64,000 bases of DNA, taken from the NCBI RefSeq assembly GCF_946479755.1, contig NZ_CAMLHC010000025.1, forward strand, positions 51,668 through 115,667, in the 5' to 3' direction. Made by a program: the position numbers and the translations under genes. The first letter of the stretch is position 1. Each line of letters begins with the position of its first letter. The notes under the pieces were generated by a model. The model ran no database searches. It had not been told where the DNA came from and saw only the letters and a list, made by a program, of their open reading frames with translations. Shown piece after piece: positions 35,394 to 44,828 of this stretch. This DNA is from an uncultured Chitinophaga sp. GTDB taxonomy: Bacteria > Bacteroidota > Bacteroidia > Chitinophagales > Chitinophagaceae.

Positions 35394-36857
35394 ATGACTT
35401 ATGATCAATTATGTAATCTATATGCCCAGTCGATCACGCTAAAGATACTCCGGGCACGTAGCGCGCCAATGATGTTGTCATTTTTTCACCAAACATTCAA
35501 GGAGAAAAACCATACCACCATTCCCAATGTGGAATTGGTCACCCGTCTGTCCGATTACCTCGTGGCTACCGGCTATCGCGCCACAGATGACGAAATAGAC
35601 GCCACCGGCCTGCTCGACAATGAAGATGAACGGGCCCGGAAATATGTGGAACAATGGAGCAATAAAGGCTTCCTCCGGAAGTATCCCGACGACGACGGCA
35701 ACGACATCCATGAGCTCAGCAGCGACATGGAAAAAGTGATGCACTGGGTATCCACCCTCCAGAAAAGGGAATTTGTGGGCACTGAAAGCCGCTTTAAGGA
35801 CATCTTTTCCAAACTGAAGGAACTGGTGGACCAAAGCAACAAAGACCCCAAACAACGTATACAGGAACTGGAAAAAAAGAAATTCGAAATAGAACAGGAG
35901 ATCAAAAGCATCACCATCTCCGGAAAAGTACAGGTGTTCGACGACACCCAGATCAAAGAACGGTGCTACGATGTAAACCGCATGTCGAGAGAACTCCTCA
36001 GCGATTTCAAGGAAGTAGAACAGAACTTCGAACAGATCACCCAGGAGATATACCGCAAACAAAGCGAACGCGATATCGCCAAAGGCGCCCTCCTGGCCTA
36101 TACCCTCGACTCTTTTGAAGCCCTCCGCCAGAAAGACCAGGGCAAAAGCTTTTACTCCTTCTGGCAGTTCCTCATGGACGAAACCAAACAGGAAGAAATG
36201 CGGGCGCTCATCGAAAAGCTCTATAACCTGCTCGAAGAACGGAACATCGACTACAAAAATGACCGCTTCCTCAAAAAATTGAAACAGTTCCTCCACGCCT
36301 CCGGCAAAAAAGTGATCGACGCCAACAAAAAACTGAGCGATAAACTCAGCCGCGTCCTCAGTGAGAAAAACCTCACCGATCACCGGAAAGCCATGGAACT
36401 CATCAACGATATCCGCCAGCTGGCCTTCCAGACACTGGACAACATACCCGGAGAAGAATTTTATATCGACATAGAAAGCGACCCGGAAATAGATATGCTG
36501 GACCGGTGGGAGATGGCAGACGATAAAAAAACACACCCCGACGTGGAATTCCCCGAAGGCATCGGCGGCAACGACTTCTCTGATGCCGATATGGACGCGC
36601 TGTTCAATCACTTCAACATCGACCGCGCCCTCCTCGAAGACCGCATCAGCACCCAATTACAAAACAAAAAACAGATCAGTTTGAAGGAACTGGTAGATAT
36701 CTATGGCACCGAGAAAGGACTGACAGAGCTCATTACCTATTTCTCCATCGCCAGCCAGTCATCCAGCCACATCATACTGGAAACGCCTGATCCGGTATCC
36801 CTGGGCAACCGCGTCATCAATATGCCGATGGTGCTGTTTACAAACTCTCAAAACTAA
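35394..36857 (+). CDS. jetA: Wadjet JetA / MksF-like kleisin subunit (DUF3375)
   Basis: This 487-aa protein is the first gene of a three-gene SMC operon. It starts with the conserved DUF3375 opening (TYDQLCNLYAQSITLKILRARSAPMML) and a winged-helix-like N-terminus, followed by long coiled-coil-rich helices at about residues 135-250. In Wadjet and MksBEF complexes this subunit is the kleisin that links the two SMC heads. The JetB gene starts nine bases downstream. A putative promoter could not be fixed in the 87-base gap before it. Confidence 0.88.
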   Translation: MTYDQLCNLYAQSITLKILRARSAPMMLSFFHQTFKEKNHTTIPNVELVTRLSDYLVATGYRATDDEIDATGLLDNEDERARKYVEQWSNKGFLRKYPDDDGNDIHELSSDMEKVMHWVSTLQKREFVGTESRFKDIFSKLKELVDQSNKDPKQRIQELEKKKFEIEQEIKSITISGKVQVFDDTQIKERCYDVNRMSRELLSDFKEVEQNFEQITQEIYRKQSERDIAKGALLAYTLDSFEALRQKDQGKSFYSFWQFLMDETKQEEMRALIEKLYNLLEERNIDYKNDRFLKKLKQFLHASGKKVIDANKKLSDKLSRVLSEKNLTDHRKAMELINDIRQLAFQTLDNIPGEEFYIDIESDPEIDMLDRWEMADDKKTHPDVEFPEGIGGNDFSDADMDALFNHFNIDRALLEDRISTQLQNKKQISLKELVDIYGTEKGLTELITYFSIASQSSSHIILETPDPVSLGNRVINMPMVLFTNSQN

Positions 36858-36865
36858 AACGAAAC

Positions 36866-37462
36866 ATGGCCGATAACAATATTTCTCCCTTTGCGCACGT
36901 GTTCCTCAAACTCATGCAGGGACCCGTGTACGAAGAAGACAAAGCTTACTGGAAAGACCTGCTGGGCTGGCAGACAGAAATCAGCAAATACCTGAACCAG
37001 GTAGGACTGCAACTCATCATCAACGAAAGCGACGGCTTCGCCCGTATCCTGCAACCCGAAGCAGACGACACCTCCGGCGATAAACCACTGCCGCGCCTGA
37101 TGCGTAAAACCAGGCTCACCTACGAAGCTACGCTGCTCTGCATCGTGCTCCGCGAAGCCCTCGATGAATTTGACATCAAAGGCAACGGCACCCGGCTGTT
37201 CATGACACAAAAGGAAATCAAGGAAAGGCTCGCCCTCTTCTTCAAAGAGCGGAACAACAAATCCAAACTGCTCAAAGACCTGAACAAACCTATCAACAGC
37301 CTGCTGAACATCGGTATCCTCAAAGCTACCCGCGAAGATGCAGCCAATAAAGAACTGCATCAGTACGAAGTAAAAAGGGTGATCAAAGCACTGGTCAACA
37401 ACGAAAAACTGGAAGAAATCAAATCAAAACTGAAATTGCATGTCAACCCTGTTCAACAGTGA
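36866..37462 (+). CDS. jetB: Wadjet JetB / MksE-like subunit (DUF4194)
   Basis: This 198-aa protein fits the KITE-type DUF4194 family: ISPFAHVFLKLMQGPVYEEDKAYWKDLLGW at the start, RKTRLTYEATLLCIVLREAL in the middle, and a winged-helix end. It dimerises on the kleisin in SMC complexes. Its end overlaps the JetC start by 23 bases, which implies translational coupling. Its position between the DUF3375 and SMC genes matches the jetA-jetB-jetC order of Wadjet loci. Confidence 0.88.
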   Translation: MADNNISPFAHVFLKLMQGPVYEEDKAYWKDLLGWQTEISKYLNQVGLQLIINESDGFARILQPEADDTSGDKPLPRLMRKTRLTYEATLLCIVLREALDEFDIKGNGTRLFMTQKEIKERLALFFKERNNKSKLLKDLNKPINSLLNIGILKATREDAANKELHQYEVKRVIKALVNNEKLEEIKSKLKLHVNPVQQ

Positions 37463-40400
37463 TTCCAAAGAAAGCGGGTTCCGGTTACAATATCTTGAAA
37501 TATACAACTGGGGCACGTTCCACAATAAAATATACCGCGTCAATACCAGTGGTCAAACATCCCTGCTCACCGGCGCCAACGGTAGCGGCAAAACCACACT
37601 GATCGACGCCCTGCTGACACTGCTCGTGCCAGCCGGTAAACGCTTCTATAACCAGTCGTCCGGAACGGACCAACGCAAAGACCGCGGCGAAGAATCCTAC
37701 TTCTGGGGATACTACGGCAAAACCTTCTCCGAAGACTCGCTGCAGTCCAAAACAGAACAGCTCCGCCACAAGGAAAACAATCCGTACTCCGTACTGCTGG
37801 CCTACTTCTACAACGCCGCCACCATGCACCAGATCACGCTGGCGCAGGTACGCTGGTATTCCGGGGAACTGAAAAGACAATTCATCGTTTCCCCCCACAA
37901 ACTCAATATCAACGACCACTTTGGCGCAGGTAAGTTCGATATGAAAGGCGACTGGAAAAAGAAACTCCGCCTCGAATACCCGAAAACAGAAATTACCGAT
38001 AGCTTCAAGGAATACGCCGCCCTCTTCAGCAATATCTTCGGCCTGCGCAGCGAAAAAGCGCTGTCGCTCTTCAACCAGACCGTCGGCATCAAGGTACTGG
38101 GCGACCTCAACACCTTTATCCGCAGCCAGATGCTCGAAGAAACCGACGCAGAAGGCGAGTTCCTGAAACTGCGCGAAAACTACGACAGCCTCCTGTCCAG
38201 CCATCGCGCTATCCAGAAAGATGAAACCCAGCTCAAAATGCTGGAACCCATCATCGCCAATAAAACCGCCTGGCAGGAACTGCAGGACCGCAACCGCGAA
38301 CTGCAGATGCTCCAGGACATCCTGCCGGCATGGTTCAACAAACAGGAAAAAGATATCCTTGAAAAGGAACTGGAAGCACTGCAAAAAGAACAGCAGAAAA
38401 CAACTACCATCCTCACCGGTATCAATGAGCACCTGCAGACCATGAACCTGCGCAAAGACGAACTGATTGCCCAGAAAGCCAATAACAGCGTCGATGAACA
38501 GCTGCGCTCCATCGAAAAATCCATCCATTACGAACAAAAAGCCCTCGAAGGCAAACGTAACAAGATGGAGGAATACAACATGCTCGCCGACCGCCTGGAA
38601 CTGGCCCCAAATCCGGATGAACAGCAGTTCCACGAAAACATCTCCGGCGCCGAACAACTAAAAAGCGCCCACGATAAACAACTGGAAACACTCCAGGAAG
38701 AGATGTTCCACTACAAGAGCAGCCTCACCGCCGAAAGAGCACAGGTTACACGGCTGGAAGAAGAAATAGCCTCCTTCCTCAACCGCAAAAACAATATCCC
38801 CTACGAGTTGGTGCGCATCCGCCAGCAACTGGCAGAGATGCTGGACGTACAGGAAGACGACCTGCCTTTCGTAGGTGAACTGATACGCGTGAAAGACAGC
38901 GAAAGCCGCTGGGAAAATGCCATCGAAAAAGTACTCCACAACTTCGGCCTGCGACTGCTGGTACCGGAAGAGTACATCATGGACATCAACAAATACATCA
39001 ACTCCAACAACCTGCAAACACGCCTCGTCTACCACAAAGTGGAAGACGAAAACTATACCATGCTCAGGATGCCTACCGAAAAGGACAGCCTCCTGCAGAA
39101 GATAGAAATCAAACCCGGCACCATCTTCAAAGAATGGCTTCAAAACCAGCTGCTGGACCAGTTTGACTATACCTGTACCGATGACATGGCCGTGTTTAAC
39201 AAATCGCGCAAAGCCGTTACCTCCAACGGACTAACGCGGCAGGCTACACGCCACGAGAAAGATGACCGCCCCAACCGCTCACAACAGAACAACTATGTGC
39301 TCGGCTGGAACAACAAAAACAAACTGCGGTTACTCAAAGCGGAACAGGACGAATGCGGCGCCAATATCGAAACATTGCAGCACAGCATCTCTCAGCTGGA
39401 AAACAGCCGCAAGGCCATCACCACCGTCAATACCCTGCTGAATGCTTTTCTCTCGCTCCGCAACTACAGCGAAATCAACTGGCAGACACATGCCGGCGTG
39501 ATTGAATCTTTTGCACGGGAAAAAGCACAGCTGCTGAAAACCAGCGATAAATACCAGGCGATCTGCGATCAGCTCGACGAAGCTATCGCCCAGATACAGG
39601 ACAAAGAGAAAGAGAAAGAAAGGGCCCTGCAGGAAAAAGGCCGTATCGATGATAAAGCCGCCGAAAAGCTGCGGCATTTCAATCAGCTGAAAGTGAATAA
39701 GCTGGATGACGTATCCCTGCAATATGTGCTGGAATACCTCTCTGACCTGTCTCTTACCGAACCGGCGGAAACTACCGCTGAACTGGCCTCCTATCGCAAA
39801 CGGGCAGACGATAACCTCAAAGCCACCCTGCACGACGCCATGCGCCAGTCCGCCGAAAAAGAAGCTGAAATCACCCGGCAGCTGTCTGCCTTCGTGATGC
39901 CATCCAAAGCCATTCACGACGCCTATCCCGAATGGCTCGGTGATGTCAGCGACCTGCAGCCGCATGTCAGATACCTCGACGAATTCACATCGCTGTATGA
40001 AAACATCAAATACCAGCGCCTTATCGAGCACAAGGAACGTTTCCGTAAATATATGGACACCAGCATGCTCAACGCTATCACCAACTACCGGGCATGGATA
40101 TACGGCCAGGAAGACCTGATCCGTGAGGTAATGGACGATCTCAACGAACCGCTCCGTAACATCACCTTCAACAAAAACCCGGACACCTATCTTCAGCTGG
40201 AATGCCGCCATGTGAAAGACGTGGAAATCCGCAACTTCAAAGAGAAACTAAGTGGCGCCGTGCCCGACTCCATGAAGTACCACCTGGAGAAAGACGAAGC
40301 CTACGGCGAGCAGCTCTTCGAAAACATCAAAGTACTGATCACCGAATTGCAGCAAAATGAAGCGTGGCGCCGTAAGGTAACGGACGTCCGCAACTGGCTC

Positions 40401-40823
40401 GACTTCGGCGCCAAAGAATACTATGTAGCCGATAACAAGGCGTTTAAATACTATGAGGATACCGCCAGCCTTTCCGGTGGGGAAAAAGCCCAGTTCACCT
40501 ACACCATCCTGGGCGCCGCCATCGCATACCAGTTCGGTATCAACGAGGCCAACCGCCAGCACCGCAGCCTGCGCTTTATCACCGTGGATGAGGCCTTCAG
40601 CAAACTGGACCCGGAAAAGAGCCACTACCTCATGGAATATTGTGGCCAGCTAAACCTCCAGCTGCTGGTAGTAACACCATTGGACAAACTGAATATCGCA
40701 GAACCGTATATTCATGCCTGTCACTTTGTATCCAACAAAAACAAACGCGACTCTGTGGTGTATAACTTCACTATGGAAGAATACAGGGAAAGGAAGAAAG
40801 AGTTCGAAACGATGGAAGCTTAG
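37440..40823 (+). CDS. jetC: Wadjet JetC / MksB-like SMC ATPase
   Basis: This 1127-aa ATPase has Walker A GANGSGKT at residues 45-52, two long coiled coils (about 290-450 and 640-770) around a hinge-like centre (about 460-570), the ABC signature LSGGEKAQF at 1011-1019 and Walker B FITVDEAFSKLD with catalytic Asp-Glu at 1050-1051. This matches the SMC-like JetC/MksB group rather than canonical SMC or RecN. In Wadjet it extrudes DNA loops and presents small circular DNA for cutting by JetD. No JetD gene (toprim-like nuclease, DUF3322/DUF2220) follows; the next gene is cydA. Confidence 0.92.
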   Translation: MSTLFNSDSKESGFRLQYLEIYNWGTFHNKIYRVNTSGQTSLLTGANGSGKTTLIDALLTLLVPAGKRFYNQSSGTDQRKDRGEESYFWGYYGKTFSEDSLQSKTEQLRHKENNPYSVLLAYFYNAATMHQITLAQVRWYSGELKRQFIVSPHKLNINDHFGAGKFDMKGDWKKKLRLEYPKTEITDSFKEYAALFSNIFGLRSEKALSLFNQTVGIKVLGDLNTFIRSQMLEETDAEGEFLKLRENYDSLLSSHRAIQKDETQLKMLEPIIANKTAWQELQDRNRELQMLQDILPAWFNKQEKDILEKELEALQKEQQKTTTILTGINEHLQTMNLRKDELIAQKANNSVDEQLRSIEKSIHYEQKALEGKRNKMEEYNMLADRLELAPNPDEQQFHENISGAEQLKSAHDKQLETLQEEMFHYKSSLTAERAQVTRLEEEIASFLNRKNNIPYELVRIRQQLAEMLDVQEDDLPFVGELIRVKDSESRWENAIEKVLHNFGLRLLVPEEYIMDINKYINSNNLQTRLVYHKVEDENYTMLRMPTEKDSLLQKIEIKPGTIFKEWLQNQLLDQFDYTCTDDMAVFNKSRKAVTSNGLTRQATRHEKDDRPNRSQQNNYVLGWNNKNKLRLLKAEQDECGANIETLQHSISQLENSRKAITTVNTLLNAFLSLRNYSEINWQTHAGVIESFAREKAQLLKTSDKYQAICDQLDEAIAQIQDKEKEKERALQEKGRIDDKAAEKLRHFNQLKVNKLDDVSLQYVLEYLSDLSLTEPAETTAELASYRKRADDNLKATLHDAMRQSAEKEAEITRQLSAFVMPSKAIHDAYPEWLGDVSDLQPHVRYLDEFTSLYENIKYQRLIEHKERFRKYMDTSMLNAITNYRAWIYGQEDLIREVMDDLNEPLRNITFNKNPDTYLQLECRHVKDVEIRNFKEKLSGAVPDSMKYHLEKDEAYGEQLFENIKVLITELQQNEAWRRKVTDVRNWLDFGAKEYYVADNKAFKYYEDTASLSGGEKAQFTYTILGAAIAYQFGINEANRQHRSLRFITVDEAFSKLDPEKSHYLMEYCGQLNLQLLVVTPLDKLNIAEPYIHACHFVSNKNKRDSVVYNFTMEEYRERKKEFETMEA

Positions 40824-40828
40824 TTTCT

Positions 40829-40950
40829 CGCAAAGAATTATAAGAAAGCAAAGAACGCAAAGGATTTTTTAAGACAAAAAGAAAACAAAGGGCGAAGATC
40901 AAATTTGATCTTCGCCCTTTGTTTTCTTTGCTCTCTTATAATTCTCTGCG
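40829..40950. repeat. large imperfect palindrome, possible terminator
   Basis: A perfect 26-bp inner stem (40878-40903 with 40904-40929, no loop bases) is flanked by outer arms at 40829-40848 and 40931-40950 that match at about 17 of 20 positions. It follows the jetC stop and precedes the cydA promoter. Its outer wording (CGCAAAGAAT, CTTATAATTC) recalls the second large palindrome at 55006-55163. It could stop transcription in both directions. Confidence 0.7.
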
Positions 40951-40994
40951 TGCCGAAAATATTATATATTTATACATACATGATAAACATCAGC

Positions 40995-41023
40995 TTGGCA
41001 GATTGAAGCAGCTCCTAACTTTG
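40995..41023 (+). promoter_or_regulatory. cydAB promoter, Bacteroidota type
   Basis: TTG at 40995-40997, an 18-base spacer and TAACTTTG at 41016-41023 fit the Bacteroidota consensus TTG-N18/19-TAnnTTTG. The predicted start site lies near 41030, about 12 bases before the cydA ATG. Confidence 0.6.
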
Positions 41024-41041
41024 TGACCATAATCGAGCATT

Positions 41042-42430
41042 ATGCCTTCCGTTGAAATATTATCCAGGATACAGTTTGCTTTTACCATTGCATTCCACTA
41101 CATCTATCCCCCGCTGAGTATCGGGCTGGGCTTGTGTTTGGTGATAATGGAGGGGTTATACCTGAAAACAGGGAAACTGTTATATAAAGAAATCACGAAG
41201 TTCTGGATCAAGATCTTCGCGCTGATATTTGGTATAGGCGTCGCCACCGGTATTGTGATGGAATTTGAGTTCGGTACTAACTGGGCTACCTATTCGCATT
41301 ACGTGGGCGACATCTTCGGGAGCGCGCTGGCGGCGGAAGGGATCTTCGCGTTTGCCATGGAATCCGCGTTCCTGGGCGTGCTGCTGTTTGGATGGGACCG
41401 TGTACACAAAGCCGTGCATTATTTCTCCACCATCATGGTGGCCGTAGGTTCCGCCCTGTCAGCCTTATGGATCGTGATTGCCAACTCCTGGCAGCAAACA
41501 CCGGCAGGTTACCGTATAGAAGGACATGATCTTGGCGCAAGGGCTGTGGTGACTGATTTTTGGGAGATGGTCTACAACCCTTCCAGTATGGACCGTTATG
41601 CCCACGTGATCATCGGCGCTTTCCTCGCAGGTGCTTTCCTGGTGATGAGCGTAGGTGCGTGGTATATCCTGAAAAAGCGTTTTGTGGAACATGCGCAGGC
41701 CATGTTCAAAGTAGGCCTGTCAGTAGCTGTAATTGCCGCACTGGCACAGCTTTTCACGGGACACCGTTCCGCGCATTATGTCAGCAAATACCAGCCGGCC
41801 AAGCTGGCTGCCATGGAAGGCCACTATGATAGCCTGGCGGTGGCAGATATGTACATCATCGGCTGGGTCAATAACAAAGAGCAGAAGACCACCGGCATCA
41901 AGATTCCGGGAGGACTGTCTTTCCTGACGCATGGCAGCTTTCATGCACCGGTAGAAGGCCTGCGCGCCACGCCGCCACAGGACAGGCCCGGCGCGGTCAA
42001 CTTCGTCTTCCAGACCTATCATATAATGATCTCCATCGGGATGGCTTTGATCGGGCTGACGCTGCTGGCGCTGATATTGCTATGGAGGAAAAAGCTGTTT
42101 CAGCAGCGGTGGCTGATGATCATATTCGCATGGGCGGTGTTACTGCCGCAGATCGCTAACCAGGTGGGCTGGTATGCCGCAGAAGTGGGGCGGCAGCCTT
42201 GGGTGGTATATAAACTGCTGCGTACGTCTGACGCCCTTTCCAAAAAAGTAACGGCAGACCAGGTGATGTTTTCGCTGATACTGTTTACGCTGGTATATAT
42301 GTTGCTCTTTGCGTTGTTCCTGTACCTGCTGAACCGTAAGATACAGCATGGACCGGACATAGCAGGCAGCAAGGACGACGACGATCACGATCAGTACTAT
42401 CCCAATAATCTGGCAAACCTTCCTTCTTAA
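41042..42430 (+). CDS. cydA: cytochrome bd oxidase subunit I
   Basis: This 462-aa membrane protein is the catalytic subunit of the bd-type quinol:O2 oxidoreductase, which reduces O2 to water at high affinity. The axial heme ligand His19 (TIAFHYIYPP) sits as in E. coli, and the GRQPW motif near residue 385 is present. It is shorter than the E. coli protein and so has the short Q-loop. It is followed by cydB after an 11-base gap. Confidence 0.95.
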   Translation: MPSVEILSRIQFAFTIAFHYIYPPLSIGLGLCLVIMEGLYLKTGKLLYKEITKFWIKIFALIFGIGVATGIVMEFEFGTNWATYSHYVGDIFGSALAAEGIFAFAMESAFLGVLLFGWDRVHKAVHYFSTIMVAVGSALSALWIVIANSWQQTPAGYRIEGHDLGARAVVTDFWEMVYNPSSMDRYAHVIIGAFLAGAFLVMSVGAWYILKKRFVEHAQAMFKVGLSVAVIAALAQLFTGHRSAHYVSKYQPAKLAAMEGHYDSLAVADMYIIGWVNNKEQKTTGIKIPGGLSFLTHGSFHAPVEGLRATPPQDRPGAVNFVFQTYHIMISIGMALIGLTLLALILLWRKKLFQQRWLMIIFAWAVLLPQIANQVGWYAAEVGRQPWVVYKLLRTSDALSKKVTADQVMFSLILFTLVYMLLFALFLYLLNRKIQHGPDIAGSKDDDDHDQYYPNNLANLPS

Positions 42431-42441
42431 AATACAGTTGC

Positions 42442-43476
42442 ATGGAAACAATTCTCGGACTGGACCTTCCCACCTGGTGGTTTTTAGTGATCGGCGGACT
42501 GATCACGGGTTACGGTGTGCTCGATGGCTTTGATCTCGGGGCCGGCGCACTACACCTGTTTTTTAATAAGGAAGAAAGCCGGCGACTGGCGCTCAACGCT
42601 ATCGGGCCTGTATGGGACGGTAACGAAGTATGGCTGGTAATTGCCGGCGGCGCGTTGTTTGCAGGCTTTCCGCTGGTATACGGCGTCATATTTTCTACTT
42701 TCTACATTCCTTTCATGCTGTTCCTGGTGGCGCTCATTTTCAGGGCTATCTCCATAGAATTCCGCAGCAAGGAGCCATGGCCGTGGTGGCGTAAAATGTG
42801 GGACGTCTCCTATACCGTGTCGAGCACGGCCATCACACTGCTACTGGGACTGGTGCTGGGCAATCTTATCCACGGGCTCCCCATCAACAAAGAACATGAA
42901 TTTACCGGTACCCTGTGGACGTTCTTTAATCCTTATGCGATCCTGATCGCTTTCACCACCCTGTCGCTGTTCATGCTGCACGGCGCCATTTACCTGGTGA
43001 TGAAGACCGAAAACCGCCTCTACGCCAAGCTCACCGTGATGGTAAACAACTGCAGCAAATTTTTCATCCTGTGCTTCATTCTAACGTCGATGGCTACACT
43101 GATATACATTCCGCACATGACCCATCAGTTTAAAAACCATCCGCAGCTGTTTCTGCTGCCGATGGTAGCCGTGTTTATCCTGCTGAACATCAAGCGGAAC
43201 ATCGACGCCCGGAAGTACTTTACCGCGTTCTTCTATTCCTGTATTATCACATCCTGCCTGCTGATCCTGTTTGCGGTGGGGTTATATCCCAACATTGTAC
43301 TGTCCACCACAGACCCGGCTTACAGCATCAGTATTTACCAGGCAGCCTCCTCCAATAAATCATTACGGATCATGTTGCTGATAGCGGCTGTTGGAACACC
43401 GCTGGTCATCGCCTACAGCACTTTCGTTTTCTGGACTTTCCGCGGCAAGGTGAAACTGACGGATATGAGTTATTAA
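42442..43476 (+). CDS. cydB: cytochrome bd oxidase subunit II
   Basis: This 344-aa membrane protein has the CydB start (LPTWWFLVIGGLITGYGVLDGFDLGAG) and the GPVWDGNEVWLVIAGGALFAGFP block near residues 54-75 that is diagnostic for the family. It has eight to nine membrane helices and pairs with CydA. No cydX-like micropeptide or cydDC exporter gene is visible next to it. Confidence 0.95.
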   Translation: METILGLDLPTWWFLVIGGLITGYGVLDGFDLGAGALHLFFNKEESRRLALNAIGPVWDGNEVWLVIAGGALFAGFPLVYGVIFSTFYIPFMLFLVALIFRAISIEFRSKEPWPWWRKMWDVSYTVSSTAITLLLGLVLGNLIHGLPINKEHEFTGTLWTFFNPYAILIAFTTLSLFMLHGAIYLVMKTENRLYAKLTVMVNNCSKFFILCFILTSMATLIYIPHMTHQFKNHPQLFLLPMVAVFILLNIKRNIDARKYFTAFFYSCIITSCLLILFAVGLYPNIVLSTTDPAYSISIYQAASSNKSLRIMLLIAAVGTPLVIAYSTFVFWTFRGKVKLTDMSY

Positions 43477-43526
43477 CAACAGGCAAGGATCAGGGCTTCC
43501 CCCTGGGACACCGGATAAAAAAACAG

Positions 43527-43550
43527 GCCCCCGCAAGAAATTGCAGGGGC
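43527..43550. terminator. hairpin downstream of cydB
   Basis: GCCCCCGCAA at 43527-43536 and TTGCAGGGGC at 43541-43550 pair with one mismatch around a GAAA loop. A T run follows on the minus strand and only a weak TTACCATTTA on the plus strand, so it may act better in reverse, or partly in both directions. Confidence 0.5.
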
Positions 43551-43759
43551 TTACCATTTAACCTATATTCTGTACTGTAGCATCGTGTTTGTGTATCTCT
43601 GGAAATTCATACAACTCTCGAAATCAACTACTTAACTATTTTCCAGAGATTTCGTCCGTATTAAAGACAGTTTAATCACCCCAAAGTTTAATGGTGCACA
43701 AAAAAAAATAAAAAATAATTTTCAGCGACCGAAATTAGAGGTCTCAACCTGGCAATTTC

Positions 43760-44722
43760 ATGAACCGTATCGACAGGCTAACTGCCATCCTGATCCAGTT
43801 ACAGGGCAAAAAAATAGTAAAGGCCGCCGAAATATCCGAGCGGTTCAACATCAGTCTGCGTACTGTATACCGCGATGTTAAAGCTTTACAGGAGGCCGGC
43901 GTGCCTATTGGGGCCGAAGCAGGCACCGGCTATTATATTGTAGACGGCTACCACCTGCCGCCCGTAATGTTCTCCAAAGAGGAAGCCGGCGCGCTGTTGA
44001 CAGGGGGCAAGCTCATGGAGCAGTTCAGCGACCACTCCAGCAGAAAGCAGTTCGGCTTCGCCATGGAAAAAATCAGGTCGGTGCTGCGTGGCTCCGAAAA
44101 AGACTTCCTGGAATCCCTCGATGACAACATCGTGGTACAGCGGAGCTATGGCCCTGTGGAAGAGAATAATTTCCCCAACCGGTTCCTGTCTGAGCTGCAG
44201 CATGCACTGGGACACCAACAGGTAGTCAACATGGAGTACTTTTCTTTCCAGGAAGAAGTTGCCACCCGGCGGGAAGCAGAGCCCATCGGCATCTTCCATG
44301 ACGGCAGCAACTGGCACCTGATCGCCTGGTGCCGCCTCCGGCAGGGCTACCGCGACTTCCGGGTAGACCGCATCCGTAAACTCAGCCTGACATCTACCTA
44401 TTATAAAAAAGATAAACGTATATCCCTGCAGGAATACCTCGAGCAGCGCCGCAGCTCCGCCCCCGAGAAAACGCTGCTGGTGAAGATCTCGGTCAACAAA
44501 GACCTCCGCCGCTATATGCGCAACCAGCTTTACTACTTCGGCCTGATGGATGAAGTGACCAGGGACGAACAGGTGGAACTGACTTTCCTGACATCCGGCG
44601 TGCATTACCTCGGCCGCTACCTCATGATGTACGGCAATGGCGTAACCGTGCTGGAGCCACAGGCGCTTAAAGACACGATGCGGGAGCTGGTCACCGAACT
44701 CAAAGACCACTATCTCCTGTAG
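43760..44722 (+). CDS. WYL-domain transcriptional regulator (YafY/DeoR-like HTH)
   Basis: This 320-aa protein has a N-terminal winged helix (IDRLTAILIQLQGKKIVKAAEISERF, about residues 3-60), a WYL sensor domain at about 140-220 (VNMEYFSFQEEVATRREAEPIG, then WHLIAWCRLRQGYRDFRVDRI) and a WCX end. WYL proteins sense nucleic-acid ligands or small molecules. It probably controls the DJ-1/GyrI-like genes that follow 106 bases downstream on the same strand. Confidence 0.9.
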   Translation: MNRIDRLTAILIQLQGKKIVKAAEISERFNISLRTVYRDVKALQEAGVPIGAEAGTGYYIVDGYHLPPVMFSKEEAGALLTGGKLMEQFSDHSSRKQFGFAMEKIRSVLRGSEKDFLESLDDNIVVQRSYGPVEENNFPNRFLSELQHALGHQQVVNMEYFSFQEEVATRREAEPIGIFHDGSNWHLIAWCRLRQGYRDFRVDRIRKLSLTSTYYKKDKRISLQEYLEQRRSSAPEKTLLVKISVNKDLRRYMRNQLYYFGLMDEVTRDEQVELTFLTSGVHYLGRYLMMYGNGVTVLEPQALKDTMRELVTELKDHYLL

Positions 44723-44828
44723 TCGTTTACAGTAGAAAAATGACTAAATAAATAATTTTAAGATTTCTCCTGACATAGGGTTGTCACACCCCATGCGTTG
44801 CTTTGTATTGTCATTAAAAACGAACAAT

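Noticed and set aside
35478..36656. 392-codon open frame antisense to jetA, and a similar one antisense to jetC at 37485-38657
   Set aside because: Both are reverse complements of coiled-coil codons, hydrophobic and repetitive, with no motif. The sense genes explain the region.
37440..40823. Canonical chromosomal SMC or RecN
   Set aside because: The DUF3375 and DUF4194 partner genes and the short overlapping operon fit the JetC/MksB group, not SMC-ScpAB or RecN.
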